Shown: positions 34,195-45,899, counted from the first letter of the stretch. The stretch is 64,000 bases of DNA from Plantibacter elymi (nom. nud.) (GCF_900177795.1 NZ_FXWJ01000005.1:434001-498000), one strand, 5' to 3'. Made by a program: numbers and translations. The notes: generated from the sequence alone by a model not told the origin.

Positions 34195-35564
34195 GGTCCG
34201 TCTCCGTCCGTCGTCCCTGCTCCGCTCAGCGAGGGGAAGGTCTGCGGTTCGATCAGGTCGAAGGCGAACGGTCCGTCGGGCGCCGGCCGGACGATGCCGT
34301 TGTGGCCGCCCGAATCGGTCGCCGTGTACGACCCTTCGAAGTCGGGCACCGTGGGCACGAGCGCGTACTCGTCGACCTGTTCGCGCTGCGTGTCGCCCGT
34401 GAGCGGGATCAGGGGGATCGGCTCCTGATGGGCGGCTGGAGCGCGATCGTTGGGTGCCAGGTCGGGCAATGCGCTGGGCGAGCCCGCGGCGATCGCCCTG
34501 CCCGTCGTCGTGCCGATCATCGCGAAGATGTCGATCTTGTTCGTGAGGTAGTACTCGGCGGCCGCCTGCTGATCCGCGCCCTGCCGTACGAGGGTGTCGA
34601 GGAAGTCGTCGGCGTTCGCGTTTCTCGACGTGGTCGTGGGGATGCCGGAGAGCGATCCGACACCTCCGGGCGGAGCATCCATGTTGCGGAGGAGCGCTTT
34701 GATCGGCCCCTTCGCGAAGCGGCTGAACGGGATGAGCCCGATGAGGTCCCACGTGAGCTGTGACTCCAGGCCGCGTTCGCCGGTTGCCATCGCGGCACCG
34801 GTCATGCCGGCTTGGAGCAGGCCGACCCCGAGTCCCATCGCACCGACGATCCCGATGGCGATCGGGATGCCGGGTACGGCGGCCAGGCCACCCGTCACGA
34901 CGGTCGCGACGACGAGCGCGGCGATGGCGAGGACGGCGGCGATGACGAGGACGACGACCGCCGCCACCGTGAGGAAGTCGTAGACGGCACGACCCCAGTC
35001 GTCCCACCAGGTGTCGTTCATACCGTCGCCGTCGACGGCGGTGGTGATCATCGACGCGGCGGTGCGACCGGCGTTCTCTGCTCGGATCGTCGCGTTCTCC
35101 AGGTCGACCTGCGCCTGCGACTGGGCGATCCGTGCGAGTTCCAGGCGGTTCCAGGCCAGGTTCGACGTCTCCCGGGTGGACGCCGCGTCCGTCGCCGCAG
35201 GGTCTGCCTGCGCAGTCGCAGCGGCCTCGAACTTCTCCAGGTAGTCGGTGTTGGCGCTCGCATGCTCGCTGTCTGCGGCCTCAGCGGCGGCGATGGCGTC
35301 GCGTTCGTCCTGTTGCGCGGCTTCGAGCTCGGTCGCGTAGTAGTCGAGCGCCTGCTGCACCGCGCGGTAGCGGGGCTCGGTGAGCGCCAGGTTCTCTCCG
35401 AGGTACTCGGCGTTGTTCCGGTACTCGATGACCGCGAGGCTCGTCTGCTCGCCGAGCTCGATGGACTGCAGCTGGGCGGCCGCCTCGGTGATGGTGTCGG
35501 CGATGCTGCCGTACGTGCCCGCCCAGGTGCGGAGAGCAGCCGGGTCTCCTGCGATGGGGCTCAT
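34191..35564 (-). CDS. WXG100-superfamily-like protein with central membrane segment (putative T7SS substrate)
   Basis: 457 residues; ATG at 35564 overlaps the small WXG100-like gene. The N-terminal ~170 residues are Ala/Glu/Gln-rich helices with a WAG motif (LRTWAGTYGSI, ~16) and a long coiled coil (AVQQALDYYATELEAAQQDE). A WWDDWGRAVYDFL segment leads to a hydrophobic region (~195-260, two or three helices, Gly-rich). The C-terminal ~180 residues are soluble and Pro-rich and could hold a toxin or surface module, though none is recognised. The layout resembles LXG/WXG-type secreted proteins. Confidence 0.65.
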   Translation of the reverse strand: MSPIAGDPAALRTWAGTYGSIADTITEAAAQLQSIELGEQTSLAVIEYRNNAEYLGENLALTEPRYRAVQQALDYYATELEAAQQDERDAIAAAEAADSEHASANTDYLEKFEAAATAQADPAATDAASTRETSNLAWNRLELARIAQSQAQVDLENATIRAENAGRTAASMITTAVDGDGMNDTWWDDWGRAVYDFLTVAAVVVLVIAAVLAIAALVVATVVTGGLAAVPGIPIAIGIVGAMGLGVGLLQAGMTGAAMATGERGLESQLTWDLIGLIPFSRFAKGPIKALLRNMDAPPGGVGSLSGIPTTTSRNANADDFLDTLVRQGADQQAAAEYYLTNKIDIFAMIGTTTGRAIAAGSPSALPDLAPNDRAPAAHQEPIPLIPLTGDTQREQVDEYALVPTVPDFEGSYTATDSGGHNGIVRPAPDGPFAFDLIEPQTFPSLSGAGTTDGDGP

Positions 35565-35857
35565 CCTTCGTCCTCGGTTCCTGCAGCGGCCGCCGCGCTG
35601 TCGGTCTCCCAGCTGTCGACCTCGTCGGCGATCGCGGTGCCGAGTCCGTTGAGCGTGGTGATGGCCTCGGAGAAGTCCTTTCGGCGGCTGTCCCAGCCTG
35701 CCGCGAACTCCTGCAGGGTCCTGGCGAGCAGCTCGTGCGGCACGAGGTCGCCGGCCGTGGCGGTGTTCTGCTCGGCCTCGTCGAACTCCGCTTTGATCAC
35801 CGCGAGATTGGCGGTGGTGTCACGGATGAGCCCGGTGTCGACCACGAACTGGTCCAT
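35561..35857 (-). CDS. WXG100-like small helical protein
   Basis: 98 residues; ATG at 35857 with AAAGGAG 5 nt upstream, the only strong ribosome site in this five-gene operon. Length and all-helical composition match the ESAT-6/WXG100 family. A Trp turn lies at mid-protein (FAAGWDSRRKDF), although the motif is WDS rather than WxG. The C-terminus is acidic (ADEVDSWETDSAAAAA). It likely pairs with the N-terminal helices of the next protein for secretion by a type VII-like machine encoded elsewhere. It is divergent from dnaX. Confidence 0.65.
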   Translation of the reverse strand: MDQFVVDTGLIRDTTANLAVIKAEFDEAEQNTATAGDLVPHELLARTLQEFAAGWDSRRKDFSEAITTLNGLGTAIADEVDSWETDSAAAAAGTEDEG

Positions 35858-35977
35858 CGATACTCCTTTCGGCGGAAGCATCCAGTCTATGAAGCCGGGA
35901 ACGCGCCCTCCATGGGGAGGACTCCCCACGCCCGTCGTCGGGTCCCGGGATCGGGCCGCGATGTCGGGGGCGACGGC

Positions 35978-35983
35978 TACCAT
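35978..35983 (+). promoter_or_regulatory. -10 element of leaderless dnaX promoter (TACCAT)
   Basis: TACCAT ends 6 nt before the GTG start of dnaX; no Shine-Dalgarno is present. Confidence 0.55.
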
Positions 35984-35989
35984 TGGTGG

Positions 35990-38668
35990 GTGGTCACAGC
36001 TCTGTATCGCCGGTATCGGCCCGAGACGTTCGCCGACTTGATCGGTCAGGCGCAGGTGACCGATCCCCTCATGACGGCCCTGCGCACCAACCGCGTCAAC
36101 CACGCGTACCTGTTCAGTGGTCCACGTGGTTGCGGCAAGACGACGTCCGCGCGCATCCTCGCCCGTTGCCTCAACTGCGCCGAGGGCCCGACCGACACCC
36201 CGTGCGGTGTCTGCGCGAGCTGCGTCGACCTCTCCCGCGACGGCTCCGGCTCGCTCGACGTCGTCGAGATCGACGCAGCCAGCCACAACGGTGTCGACGA
36301 CGCCCGCGACCTCCGCGAGCGCGCGATCTTCGCGCCCGCGCGCGACCGCTACAAGATCTTCATCCTCGACGAGGCGCACATGGTCACCCCGCAGGGCTTC
36401 AACGCCCTGCTGAAGATCGTCGAGGAGCCACCGGAGCACGTGAAGTTCATCTTCGCGACGACCGAGCCCGACAAAGTGATCGGCACGATCCGCTCGCGCA
36501 CCCACCACTACCCCTTCCGGCTCATCCCGCCGGCACAGATGCTCGACTACGTCCAGCAGCTGTGCGAGAGCGAGCACGTGGGTGTCGAGGCCGGCGTGCT
36601 GCCGCTCGTCGTCCGGGCCGGTGGCGGTTCCGCCCGCGACACGCTGTCCCTGCTCGACCAGCTGATGGCCGGCTCCGAGGGCGACTCCGTCGACTACGAG
36701 CGCGCGGTCGCCCTGCTCGGCTACACCCACACGGCGCTGCTCGACGAAGTGGTCGACGCCCTGGCCACCCGCGATTCCAGTGCCGCCTTCAGCACGGTGG
36801 ACCGCGTCATCCAGACCGGCCAAGACCCACGTCGCTTCGTCGACGACCTGCTCGAGCGACTCCGCGACCTCATCGTCGTGGCCGCCACGGGCGAGAACGC
36901 GGCAGCGGTCCTCCGAGGGCTCCCGCAGGACGAACTCGACAAGATGCTGGCCCAGGCGCGGGCGTTCGGCATCGCCGAGCTGTCGCGCACGGCCGACGTC
37001 GTGAACGAGGCGCTCACCCAGATGACGGGCGCGACGTCGCCCCGGCTCCACCTCGAGCTCATGATGGCGCGCATCCTCGTGCCCGCAGCCGACGACTCCG
37101 CTCGTGGTGCGTTGGCACGGGTGGAGCGGCTCGAACGTCGCATCGGCGTCGAAGGAGCTGCCGCCGAGGGCGGCCAGGCAGCGGTCACGGCACAGCCTGC
37201 GGTCTCGGCGCAGACCGTGGTCGCCGACCGCGCTCCGGCCCCTGCCGGCGCGGTGCCCACGAGCACCGCGGCTCCCACCCCGACCACCGGTTCCACCGCG
37301 CCCGCACCTTCCGGCCCGTCCGCGGCTCCCGATCGTCGACCGGTGCAGGAGTCCGACCACGCGCAGCCCGCCGCCCCTCGGGTCGGCCCGGTCACCCTGC
37401 AGCACATCCGCGACGCCTGGCCCGAGATCGTGGCGCGGGTCGAGAAGGCCGACCGCAAGGCATGGATGATCGTCGTCAACACCCAGGTCGGCGGGTACTC
37501 GGACGACGACGTCCTGACGCTCGTCTTCGCGAACAACAGCGACCTCAACGACTTCAAGGCACGTCACGCCCCCGGCACCGGTGTCGCGGAGGTCCTGCGC
37601 ACGGCGGTCCTCGACGTCCTCGGCGTGCGGGTGAAGTACCTCGCCAAGGTCGCCGGTGCCGACGAGCCGCCGGCACCGCGGGCCACTGCGCCCGCCACCG
37701 GCGCTCCGTCGTCGGAGTCGTCCGCCTGGTCGACCCCGAGCCTCCCGCAGACGGTCGCCGCCCCCGCCGCCCCGGAGTCGTCCGGCGGCACCGGCGGGTC
37801 GGGAGCCCGCTCCTCGTGGCCCACCGTCGCACCAGCCGGTGGCGAGTCCCCAGCCGCCGAGCCGACGAACGCCGATCCGTCGGCTGCTGCGTCGTCGGCA
37901 CCCGCGTCGTCGGTCACCGCCCCGGTCGAGGAGCAGACCTCCGTGTCCGCTTCCTCGTGGGCGACGGTCGCGCCGCCGGCTGACGAGTCCGAGCCGTCCC
38001 CGGTCCCTGAGCCGTCTGCGGTCCCTGAGCCGTCTGCGGTCCCTGAACCTGTCGAAGGCCCCACGTCATCGCCCACGCCTGCCTCGGCGTCCCAGCCGTC
38101 CCCGGTCCCTGAGCCTGTCGAAGGGCCCACGTCGTCTGCCGCGCCTGCTTCGGCGACCCGGCCGTCTTCGGTCCCTGAGCCTGTCGAAGGGCAGCCCGGA
38201 CGACCCGCCGGATCCGGAGCACCCGAGACGCCGGCCGGCTCACCCGCGCAGCGGCAGCCGTCGACCCCGCCGCGCCAGCAGGCACCAGCCCGAGGCCCGT
38301 CCAACGGCGACGCGCTCGGCTCGCGCACCGTCACCTGGGACGTCGTCTCGATCCCGTCAGACGACGACGCACCGCCGCCGGACGACGAGCCGCCGTACCC
38401 CGACCCGTTCGAGTCGTCGGCTCCTGCTCCGTCCCCTGCGGCCGGCGCGCCAGCAGTAGGTCCCGCCGGCGCACCGCAGGCCGCATCGGCTGCCGCGCCC
38501 GTCGCCGAGCAGCGCCCGCAGCCCCCGGTCCGGATGCGCCAGGCGCCTCCGGTGCCGACCACCCACCCCGCGGGCGACAACCGGTACGGCGAGAGCGTCG
38601 TCCGCGAGCTCCTCGGCGCCACATTCATCGAGGAGCAGCCGCACGAGCCGCGCTCCGGAGGGCGGTAG
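35990..38668 (+). CDS. dnaX: DNA polymerase III subunit gamma/tau
   Basis: 892 residues; GTG at 35990 gives the usual N-terminus MVTALYRRYRPETFADLIGQ. It is the clamp-loader ATPase: Walker A GPRGCGKTTSARI (~44), zinc-binding cysteines (LNCAEGPTDTPCGVCASC), Walker B/DExx ILDEAHMV, sensor 1 FIFATTEPDKVI, sensor 2 GGSARDTLSLLDQL. Domain III is followed by a ~300-residue Pro/Ala/Ser-rich tail. That tail contains SxPVPEPVEGP repeats encoded by in-frame copies of the genome's intergenic REP-like element. recR follows 3 nt later, the conserved pairing. Confidence 0.95.
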   Translation: MVTALYRRYRPETFADLIGQAQVTDPLMTALRTNRVNHAYLFSGPRGCGKTTSARILARCLNCAEGPTDTPCGVCASCVDLSRDGSGSLDVVEIDAASHNGVDDARDLRERAIFAPARDRYKIFILDEAHMVTPQGFNALLKIVEEPPEHVKFIFATTEPDKVIGTIRSRTHHYPFRLIPPAQMLDYVQQLCESEHVGVEAGVLPLVVRAGGGSARDTLSLLDQLMAGSEGDSVDYERAVALLGYTHTALLDEVVDALATRDSSAAFSTVDRVIQTGQDPRRFVDDLLERLRDLIVVAATGENAAAVLRGLPQDELDKMLAQARAFGIAELSRTADVVNEALTQMTGATSPRLHLELMMARILVPAADDSARGALARVERLERRIGVEGAAAEGGQAAVTAQPAVSAQTVVADRAPAPAGAVPTSTAAPTPTTGSTAPAPSGPSAAPDRRPVQESDHAQPAAPRVGPVTLQHIRDAWPEIVARVEKADRKAWMIVVNTQVGGYSDDDVLTLVFANNSDLNDFKARHAPGTGVAEVLRTAVLDVLGVRVKYLAKVAGADEPPAPRATAPATGAPSSESSAWSTPSLPQTVAAPAAPESSGGTGGSGARSSWPTVAPAGGESPAAEPTNADPSAAASSAPASSVTAPVEEQTSVSASSWATVAPPADESEPSPVPEPSAVPEPSAVPEPVEGPTSSPTPASASQPSPVPEPVEGPTSSAAPASATRPSSVPEPVEGQPGRPAGSGAPETPAGSPAQRQPSTPPRQQAPARGPSNGDALGSRTVTWDVVSIPSDDDAPPPDDEPPYPDPFESSAPAPSPAAGAPAVGPAGAPQAASAAAPVAEQRPQPPVRMRQAPPVPTTHPAGDNRYGESVVRELLGATFIEEQPHEPRSGGR
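38037..38195 (+). repeat. REP-like elements inside the dnaX coding sequence
   Basis: Three GGTCCCTGA(A/G)CCTGTCGAAG copies (about 38037, 38100, 38169), preceded by two partial GGTCCCTGAGCC copies from 37999. Translated in frame they give VPEPVEG peptides in the tau-like tail. Confidence 0.85.
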
Positions 38669-38671
38669 GCC

Positions 38672-39271
38672 ATGTACGAGGGAATCGTCCAAGATCTGAT
38701 CGACGAGTTCGGGCGGCTGCCCGGTATCGGTCCGAAGTCGGCGCAGCGCATCGCGTTCCACATCCTCCAAACGGAGTCGTTCGACGTGTCGAAGCTCGCC
38801 GAGTTGCTCACCGTCGTCCGCGAGAAGGTCAAGTTCTGCGAGATCTGCGGCAACATCTCCGAGCAGAACCTCTGCAGTGTGTGCCGCGACCCGCGCCGTA
38901 ACCCGGCTCTGATCTGCGTCGTCGAGGAGCCGAAGGACGTCGTCGCCATCGAGCGCACGCGTGAGTTCCGCGGCTTCTACCATGTGCTCGGCGGCGCGAT
39001 CAGTCCGATCGACGGCGTCGGCCCCGACGACCTGAACATCCGTCGCCTCATGCAGCGCCTCGCCGACGGCACCGTCACCGAGGTCATCATCGCGACCGAC
39101 CCGAACCTCGAGGGGGAGGCGACCGCCACCTACCTCAGCCGGCTGCTCCTGCCGATGGGCATCCGTATCACGCGCCTCGCCTCCGGTCTCCCCGTCGGCG
39201 GCGACCTCGAGTACGCCGACGAGGTCACCCTCGGTCGTGCCTTCGAGGGTCGCACCGTCGTCAGCGGCTGA
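38672..39271 (+). CDS. recR: Recombination mediator protein RecR
   Basis: 199 residues, typical length. An N-terminal helix-hairpin-helix ([21 protein letters not shown]), a four-cysteine zinc finger ([16 protein letters not shown], ~57-72), a Toprim domain with [14 protein letters not shown] and the C-terminal Walker B-like segment. It acts with RecO to load RecA in gap repair. It is cotranscribed with dnaX, 3 nt downstream. Confidence 0.96.
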   Translation: MYEGIVQDLIDEFGRLPGIGPKSAQRIAFHILQTESFDVSKLAELLTVVREKVKFCEICGNISEQNLCSVCRDPRRNPALICVVEEPKDVVAIERTREFRGFYHVLGGAISPIDGVGPDDLNIRRLMQRLADGTVTEVIIATDPNLEGEATATYLSRLLLPMGIRITRLASGLPVGGDLEYADEVTLGRAFEGRTVVSG

Positions 39272-39325
39272 TCACCCCGCCTCGTCGCCCGCCCCTCCAC
39301 CCCCTCTTCTTGCCATCGGTCCGTT

Positions 39326-39385
39326 CTCAGGAGTCGGCCGGTGTGTCGGGGCTGGTGGGTTCCGCCGCGCCGACGGACTCCTGAG
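39326..39385. terminator. Inverted repeat between convergent recR and GNAT genes
   Basis: CTCAGGAGTCGGC (39326-39338) pairs with GCCGAC-GG-ACTCCTGAG (39369-39385) around a 30-nt loop. It may be a bidirectional terminator; the large loop lowers confidence. Confidence 0.4.
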
Positions 39386-39405
39386 TCAGGGCAGCCGGGC
39401 GCGCC

Positions 39406-40158
39406 TCAGGCGTCGGCAGAGGGCGCCGGCCACTCGGCGACCACCGGGCGGGCCGACAGTTGTCGGCCGATGGCGGAGAAGCCGAGCTTGCGGGCGACGG
39501 CGCGTGAGCCGGGGTTCGTGTCGGCGGCCCGCCACTGGGGGAGGAGTCCGGCGGCGAGTGCGTGCTCGACCGCGGTCGAGGCGAGCCGGGTCGCGAGGCC
39601 GGTCCCACGAGCCTCCGGGGCGGTCAACGCCGTCACGTGCGCGACGCCCAACGGCCACGACCGGTAGCCGGCGACGGCGAGGACCCGACCGTGCTCGCGC
39701 ACCGAGAACAGCGGAGACGTGATGCCGAAGATCCCGCTCTCCGAGGCCTCGTCGTCGCCCACCTTCGACAGCAGCGACTCGATGGCAGGGTCACTCGCCT
39801 TGCTCGCCACCACGTCGATCTCCTCGGCCGGTCGGAACCGCCCGGGCAGCAGGTAGTCGAGTGTCGCCGGTCCGAGGACCTCCGCGACCTGCACCCGTGA
39901 GCGGAGGAACTCGACCGTCCCGACGCTCCTCGGGGATTCGTCCTCGATGGCGAGCCGCCTGGCGGTGTCCTCGTCGGGCACGATCGCGAGGGCACTGCCG
40001 TCGATCTCGACGACGCCGATCCATCCGGGCGGGCACGCCATCGAGCCGGCGTTCACGACGACGGCGACGCGGCCGGCGGAGAACCGTGCGGTCGGCGAGG
40101 CGAGTCCCTGCCAGAGGCGTCGCACCGTCGCGAGCACCCGCGCGTCTTCCTGCTGCAT
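39406..40158 (-). CDS. GNAT-family N-acetyltransferase
   Basis: 250 residues. The C-terminal GNAT fold (~135-245) has VLAVAGYRSWPLGVAHVTAL and the acetyl-CoA binding loop APEARGTGLATRLASTAVEHAL (R/Q-x-x-G-x-G/A form), then WRAADTNPGSRAVARKLGFSA. The N-terminal half (~1-130) is a family-specific extension. The acceptor substrate cannot be inferred. It is a single gene convergent to recR and divergent from ask. Confidence 0.85.
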   Translation of the reverse strand: MQQEDARVLATVRRLWQGLASPTARFSAGRVAVVVNAGSMACPPGWIGVVEIDGSALAIVPDEDTARRLAIEDESPRSVGTVEFLRSRVQVAEVLGPATLDYLLPGRFRPAEEIDVVASKASDPAIESLLSKVGDDEASESGIFGITSPLFSVREHGRVLAVAGYRSWPLGVAHVTALTAPEARGTGLATRLASTAVEHALAAGLLPQWRAADTNPGSRAVARKLGFSAIGRQLSARPVVAEWPAPSADA

Positions 40159-40370
40159 AGGCCAACCCTACCGAGGCCCAACCGTCTCACCGCCGCAGGA
40201 GATCGGGCCGACAGCAGGACCGGACGGGCCGAAGCATCCTGCTGCCGGGCGGATCTCCTGCCTCTGAGCGGGTGAGGGTGCCCTTCGTCACATGAACGGC
40301 GCGGAATGCCCGGATGGGTAGGATGATCGCTGGGCCGCTCGTGCCCGCACCGACTTCCCCAGGAGATCCG

Positions 40371-42831
<2,461 letters not shown>

Positions 42832-42865
42832 CCGGCCTTCCCTCCATCCGATCGGGGACGACGAC

Positions 42866-43597
42866 ATGGCCCGCCAGCGACCACGCCTGCGCCGACGGTG
42901 GTTGGCCGCGTTCATCGCGGCGGCCATCGCCGTCACCGCGGTGATCACCGTGAGTGGTCTGCGTGCCGACGTCCAGCAGACGACGGTCGCGCGCGCCGAC
43001 ACGGCCGGCTCCGAGGTCGCCGTCGGACCACTCGTCGCGTTCTACGGCGACTCGTACACGAAGGGCTCGGCGGCGTCGTCGCCGGCCGCCCGCTGGTCAT
43101 CGCTCGTCGCGCAGGCCGAGGGTTGGACGGAGTACAACGCCGGCTACCCGGGTCTCGGGTTCGTCCGCAAGCGCGACAAGGTCGGCGACGTCACGGGCGA
43201 TGTCATCGCGCAGCACCCCGAGGTCCTCATCGTCGCGCTCGGCATCAACGACAACTTCGAGTGGACCGGCAACGAGCAGGCGATCCAGGAGGCGATCCTG
43301 CCGGAGTTCCAGCGGCTGCGCGACGGGCTGCCCGGCACCCGCATCATCGTGGTGGAGCCCTGGTGGTACACCGCTGAGCGGCCGGCGTCCGTCGATCAGA
43401 TCATCGGATGGGTGCACGACGCCGCCGACACCATCGGGGCCGACTACATCTCCGGTGCGTCGCACTGGCTGGACGAGGACCCGGCGACCTGGATCTCAGC
43501 CGACGGCCTCCACCCGAGCGACGCCGGGTACGCGCACCTCGCGCAGCGCATGCTCGAGGAGCTCGACGCCCTCACCCCTGCGCTCCCCGGACGCTGA
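42866..43597 (+). CDS. Secreted SGNH/GDSL-type hydrolase
   Basis: 243 residues; ATG at 42866 after GGGGACGACGAC. An Arg-rich start and helix (~12-32) form a signal peptide or anchor. SGNH blocks: FYGDSYTKGSAAS (Ser ~61), Gly in AGYPGLGFV, Asn in ALGINDNFEW, and DGLHPSDAGY (Asp/His ~217-220). It probably deacylates or de-esterifies a surface polymer or exogenous ester; the substrate is unknown. It sits 34 nt after asd and may be cotranscribed. Confidence 0.85.
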   Translation: MARQRPRLRRRWLAAFIAAAIAVTAVITVSGLRADVQQTTVARADTAGSEVAVGPLVAFYGDSYTKGSAASSPAARWSSLVAQAEGWTEYNAGYPGLGFVRKRDKVGDVTGDVIAQHPEVLIVALGINDNFEWTGNEQAIQEAILPEFQRLRDGLPGTRIIVVEPWWYTAERPASVDQIIGWVHDAADTIGADYISGASHWLDEDPATWISADGLHPSDAGYAHLAQRMLEELDALTPALPGR

Positions 43598-43700
43598 GCC
43601 GGCGGCCAGGCAGTCGGGACGAAGTGTCTCGACATCGAGCGATCTCACCGCACGCGATCAGCGACAGCACGCGGGTGGAGAGCTCGGGCCTCGCCGCGAC

Positions 43701-43706
43701 TAGACT
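43701..43706 (+). promoter_or_regulatory. -10 element of leaderless mqo promoter (TAGACT)
   Basis: TAGACT ends 6 nt before the GTG start; no Shine-Dalgarno is visible. Confidence 0.6.
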
Positions 43707-43712
43707 GCTCTG

Positions 43713-45179
43713 GTGACCGAAACCATCGACGTAGCCCTCATTGGTGGTGGCATCATGAGCGCCACGCTCGCCGCCCTCATCCACCAGGTGCAGCCTGACT
43801 GGAAGGTCGAGGTGTACGAGCGCCTGAGCGACGTCGCACTCGAGAGCTCCAACCCCTGGAACAACGCCGGGACGGGCCACGCCGCGCTGTGCGAGCTCAA
43901 CTACATGCCGCAGGACGCCCACGGCCAGGTCGACCCGGCGAAGGCCATCGGCATCAACGAGCAGTTCCAGCTCAGCCGTCAGTTCTGGTCGCACCTCGTC
44001 GAGGAGGGCCTGCTCGGCGCACCCGACACCTTCATCAACCCGACCCCGCACATGACCTTCGTGCGCGGCGAGAAGGACGTGGAATACCTCCGGAAGCGCT
44101 ACGAGGCACTCAAGGACCAGCCGCTCTTCGCCGGCATCGAGTTCTCGGAGGACCCGGCCGTCATCGCCGAGTGGGCTCCGCTCCTCATCAACCGTCGTGC
44201 CGTCGGGGAACGCATCGCGGCCACCCGGATCACCGCGGGCACCGACGTCGACTTCGGTTCGCTGACGCACAAGCTCTTCGGTGCGGCACCGAACACGCAC
44301 GTCCGCACCAACCACGAGGTCCGGTCGCTCAAGCGGCTGAAGGACGGCACGTGGCGCATCCGTGGCCGCCAGACCCTCGGTCGTTCACCGATGGAGATCA
44401 ACGCCCGCTTCGTCTTCGTCGGCGCCGGCGGATGGGCGCTCAAGCTGTTGCAGAAGTCCGGCATCCCCGAGATCAAGGGCTACGGCGTCTTCCCCATCGG
44501 CGGGCAGTTCCTCCGCACCGACAACCCTGCAGTGGTCTCGAAGCACCAGGCCAAGGTCTACAGCCAGGCCTCGGTGGGCGCGCCGCCGATGTCGGTCCCA
44601 CACCTCGACACCCGCGTCGTCGACGGTCAGGCGAGCCTCCTCTTCGGTCCGTACGCGACGTTCAGCCCGAAGTTCCTCAAGCGCGGATCGATGCTCGACC
44701 TCGTCACCCAGGTACGCCCGCACAACCTCCTCCCGATGCTGGCGGTCGCCAAGGACAACCCGAGCCTCATCACGTACCTCATCGGCCAGCTCCTGCAGTC
44801 CCGCAAGCAGAAGATGGACAGCCTCCGCGAATTCCTGCCGACGGCGAAGGACGAGGACTGGTACCTCATCGAGGCCGGGCAGCGCGCCCAGGTCATGAAG
44901 AAGGACAAGGCCAAGGGCGGCGTCCTGCAGTTCGGCACCGAGGTCATCACGGGCGCGGACGGCACGATCGCGGGACTGCTGGGCGCTTCCCCCGGCGCGT
45001 CGACGGCCGTACCCATCATGCTCGACGTCCTGCGCAAGTGCTTCCCCGACCGGATGACCGCGTGGGAGCCGAGGCTCCGCGAGATGATCCCGACCTACGG
45101 CTCGACGCTGAACGACGTGCCCGCGACGGCCGCGAAGGTCCTCGAGAGCACCGCCGAAGCCCTCGACATCTCGCTGTAG
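43713..45179 (+). CDS. mqo: Malate:quinone oxidoreductase
   Basis: 488 residues; GTG at 43713, apparently leaderless. A membrane-associated FAD enzyme that oxidises malate to oxaloacetate with quinone as acceptor. FAD motif VALIGGGIMSATLAALI (~7-23); ESSNPWNNAGTGHAALCELNYMP is typical of Mqo, as are FINPTPHMTFVRG and GAGGWALKLLQKSGI. Length matches the family. Monocistronic by context. Confidence 0.95.
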   Translation: MTETIDVALIGGGIMSATLAALIHQVQPDWKVEVYERLSDVALESSNPWNNAGTGHAALCELNYMPQDAHGQVDPAKAIGINEQFQLSRQFWSHLVEEGLLGAPDTFINPTPHMTFVRGEKDVEYLRKRYEALKDQPLFAGIEFSEDPAVIAEWAPLLINRRAVGERIAATRITAGTDVDFGSLTHKLFGAAPNTHVRTNHEVRSLKRLKDGTWRIRGRQTLGRSPMEINARFVFVGAGGWALKLLQKSGIPEIKGYGVFPIGGQFLRTDNPAVVSKHQAKVYSQASVGAPPMSVPHLDTRVVDGQASLLFGPYATFSPKFLKRGSMLDLVTQVRPHNLLPMLAVAKDNPSLITYLIGQLLQSRKQKMDSLREFLPTAKDEDWYLIEAGQRAQVMKKDKAKGGVLQFGTEVITGADGTIAGLLGASPGASTAVPIMLDVLRKCFPDRMTAWEPRLREMIPTYGSTLNDVPATAAKVLESTAEALDISL

Positions 45180-45239
45180 CCGCTGCACGGGCGCTCGCCC
45201 GGTCTGTCGTCGGATGCCACAGGTGTAGCTCGGGAACCC

Positions 45240-45245
45240 TAAGCT
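45240..45245 (+). promoter_or_regulatory. -10 element of leaderless tdk promoter (TAAGCT)
   Basis: TAAGCT ends 6 nt before the GTG start of tdk. Confidence 0.6.
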
Positions 45246-45251
45246 TGCCTG

Positions 45252-45899
45252 GTGGCGAAACTGTACTTCCGATACGGGGCGATGAACTCCGGCAAGAGCA
45301 CCGCTTTGCTCCAGGCGGCGTTCAACTACGAGGAGCGCGGCCACCGCGTCCTCCTCGCCAAGCCCTCCCTCGACACCAAGGGCGATGCCGCCATCGTCAG
45401 TCGCCTCGGCGTGACCCGCGACGCCGACTTCCTTCTCGGTCCTGACGACGACGCCGTCCGGGTGTTCGCGGAGCACCGTCGCCGCGTGGCGCAGGAGACC
45501 AGCCAGGACGTCAGCTGCCTGCTCGTCGACGAAGCCCAGTTCCTCCACGGGGAGCAGGTGGACGACCTGCTGCGGATCGCGCTGCTCGAGGGCATCCCGG
45601 TCCTCGCCTACGGCATCCGGACCGACTTCCAGACCGTCGCGTTCCCCGGGAGCCGCCGCCTCCTCGAAGTGGCCCACAGCCTCGAGGAACTCAAGACGAT
45701 CTGCCGGTGTGGTCGGAAGGCGATCTTCAACGGTCGGCGGTTCGGCGACACCTTCGTGTTCGACGGCGACCAGGTCGCCATCGACGGCACCACCGTCACC
45801 TACGAATCGCTCTGCGGCGTCTGCTACCTGCAGGAGTCCGGCGGACGTCTCTCCAGCACCCCCACCGCTCGTCCCACCAACGAAGGATCACACGCATGA
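45252..45899 (+). CDS. tdk: Thymidine kinase
   Basis: 215 residues; GTG at 45252. Type II thymidine kinase: Walker A YGAMNSGKSTALLQ (~6-19), Walker B LLVDEAQFL (~93), lasso region GIRTDFQTVAFPGSRRLLE, and zinc-binding cysteines CRCGRKA and CGVCYLQ. It salvages thymidine to dTMP. The stop overlaps the next gene's start (ATGA), an unusual partner for a sugar-nucleotide enzyme. Confidence 0.94.
   Translation: MAKLYFRYGAMNSGKSTALLQAAFNYEERGHRVLLAKPSLDTKGDAAIVSRLGVTRDADFLLGPDDDAVRVFAEHRRRVAQETSQDVSCLLVDEAQFLHGEQVDDLLRIALLEGIPVLAYGIRTDFQTVAFPGSRRLLEVAHSLEELKTICRCGRKAIFNGRRFGDTFVFDGDQVAIDGTTVTYESLCGVCYLQESGGRLSSTPTARPTNEGSHA

Noticed and set aside
35858-35977. SRP RNA gene upstream of dnaX, a common location
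   Set aside because: No GGTCAGGTCCGGAAGGAAGC-like core is visible in this gap.
35735-35989. N-terminal extension of dnaX from an upstream ATG
   Set aside because: It would run antisense through the WXG100-like gene; GTG 35990 gives the conserved DnaX N-terminus and fits a leaderless promoter.
40160-40370. Lysine-type riboswitch before aspartokinase
   Set aside because: The leader from the probable -10 to the start is only about 45 nt, too short for the lysine aptamer.
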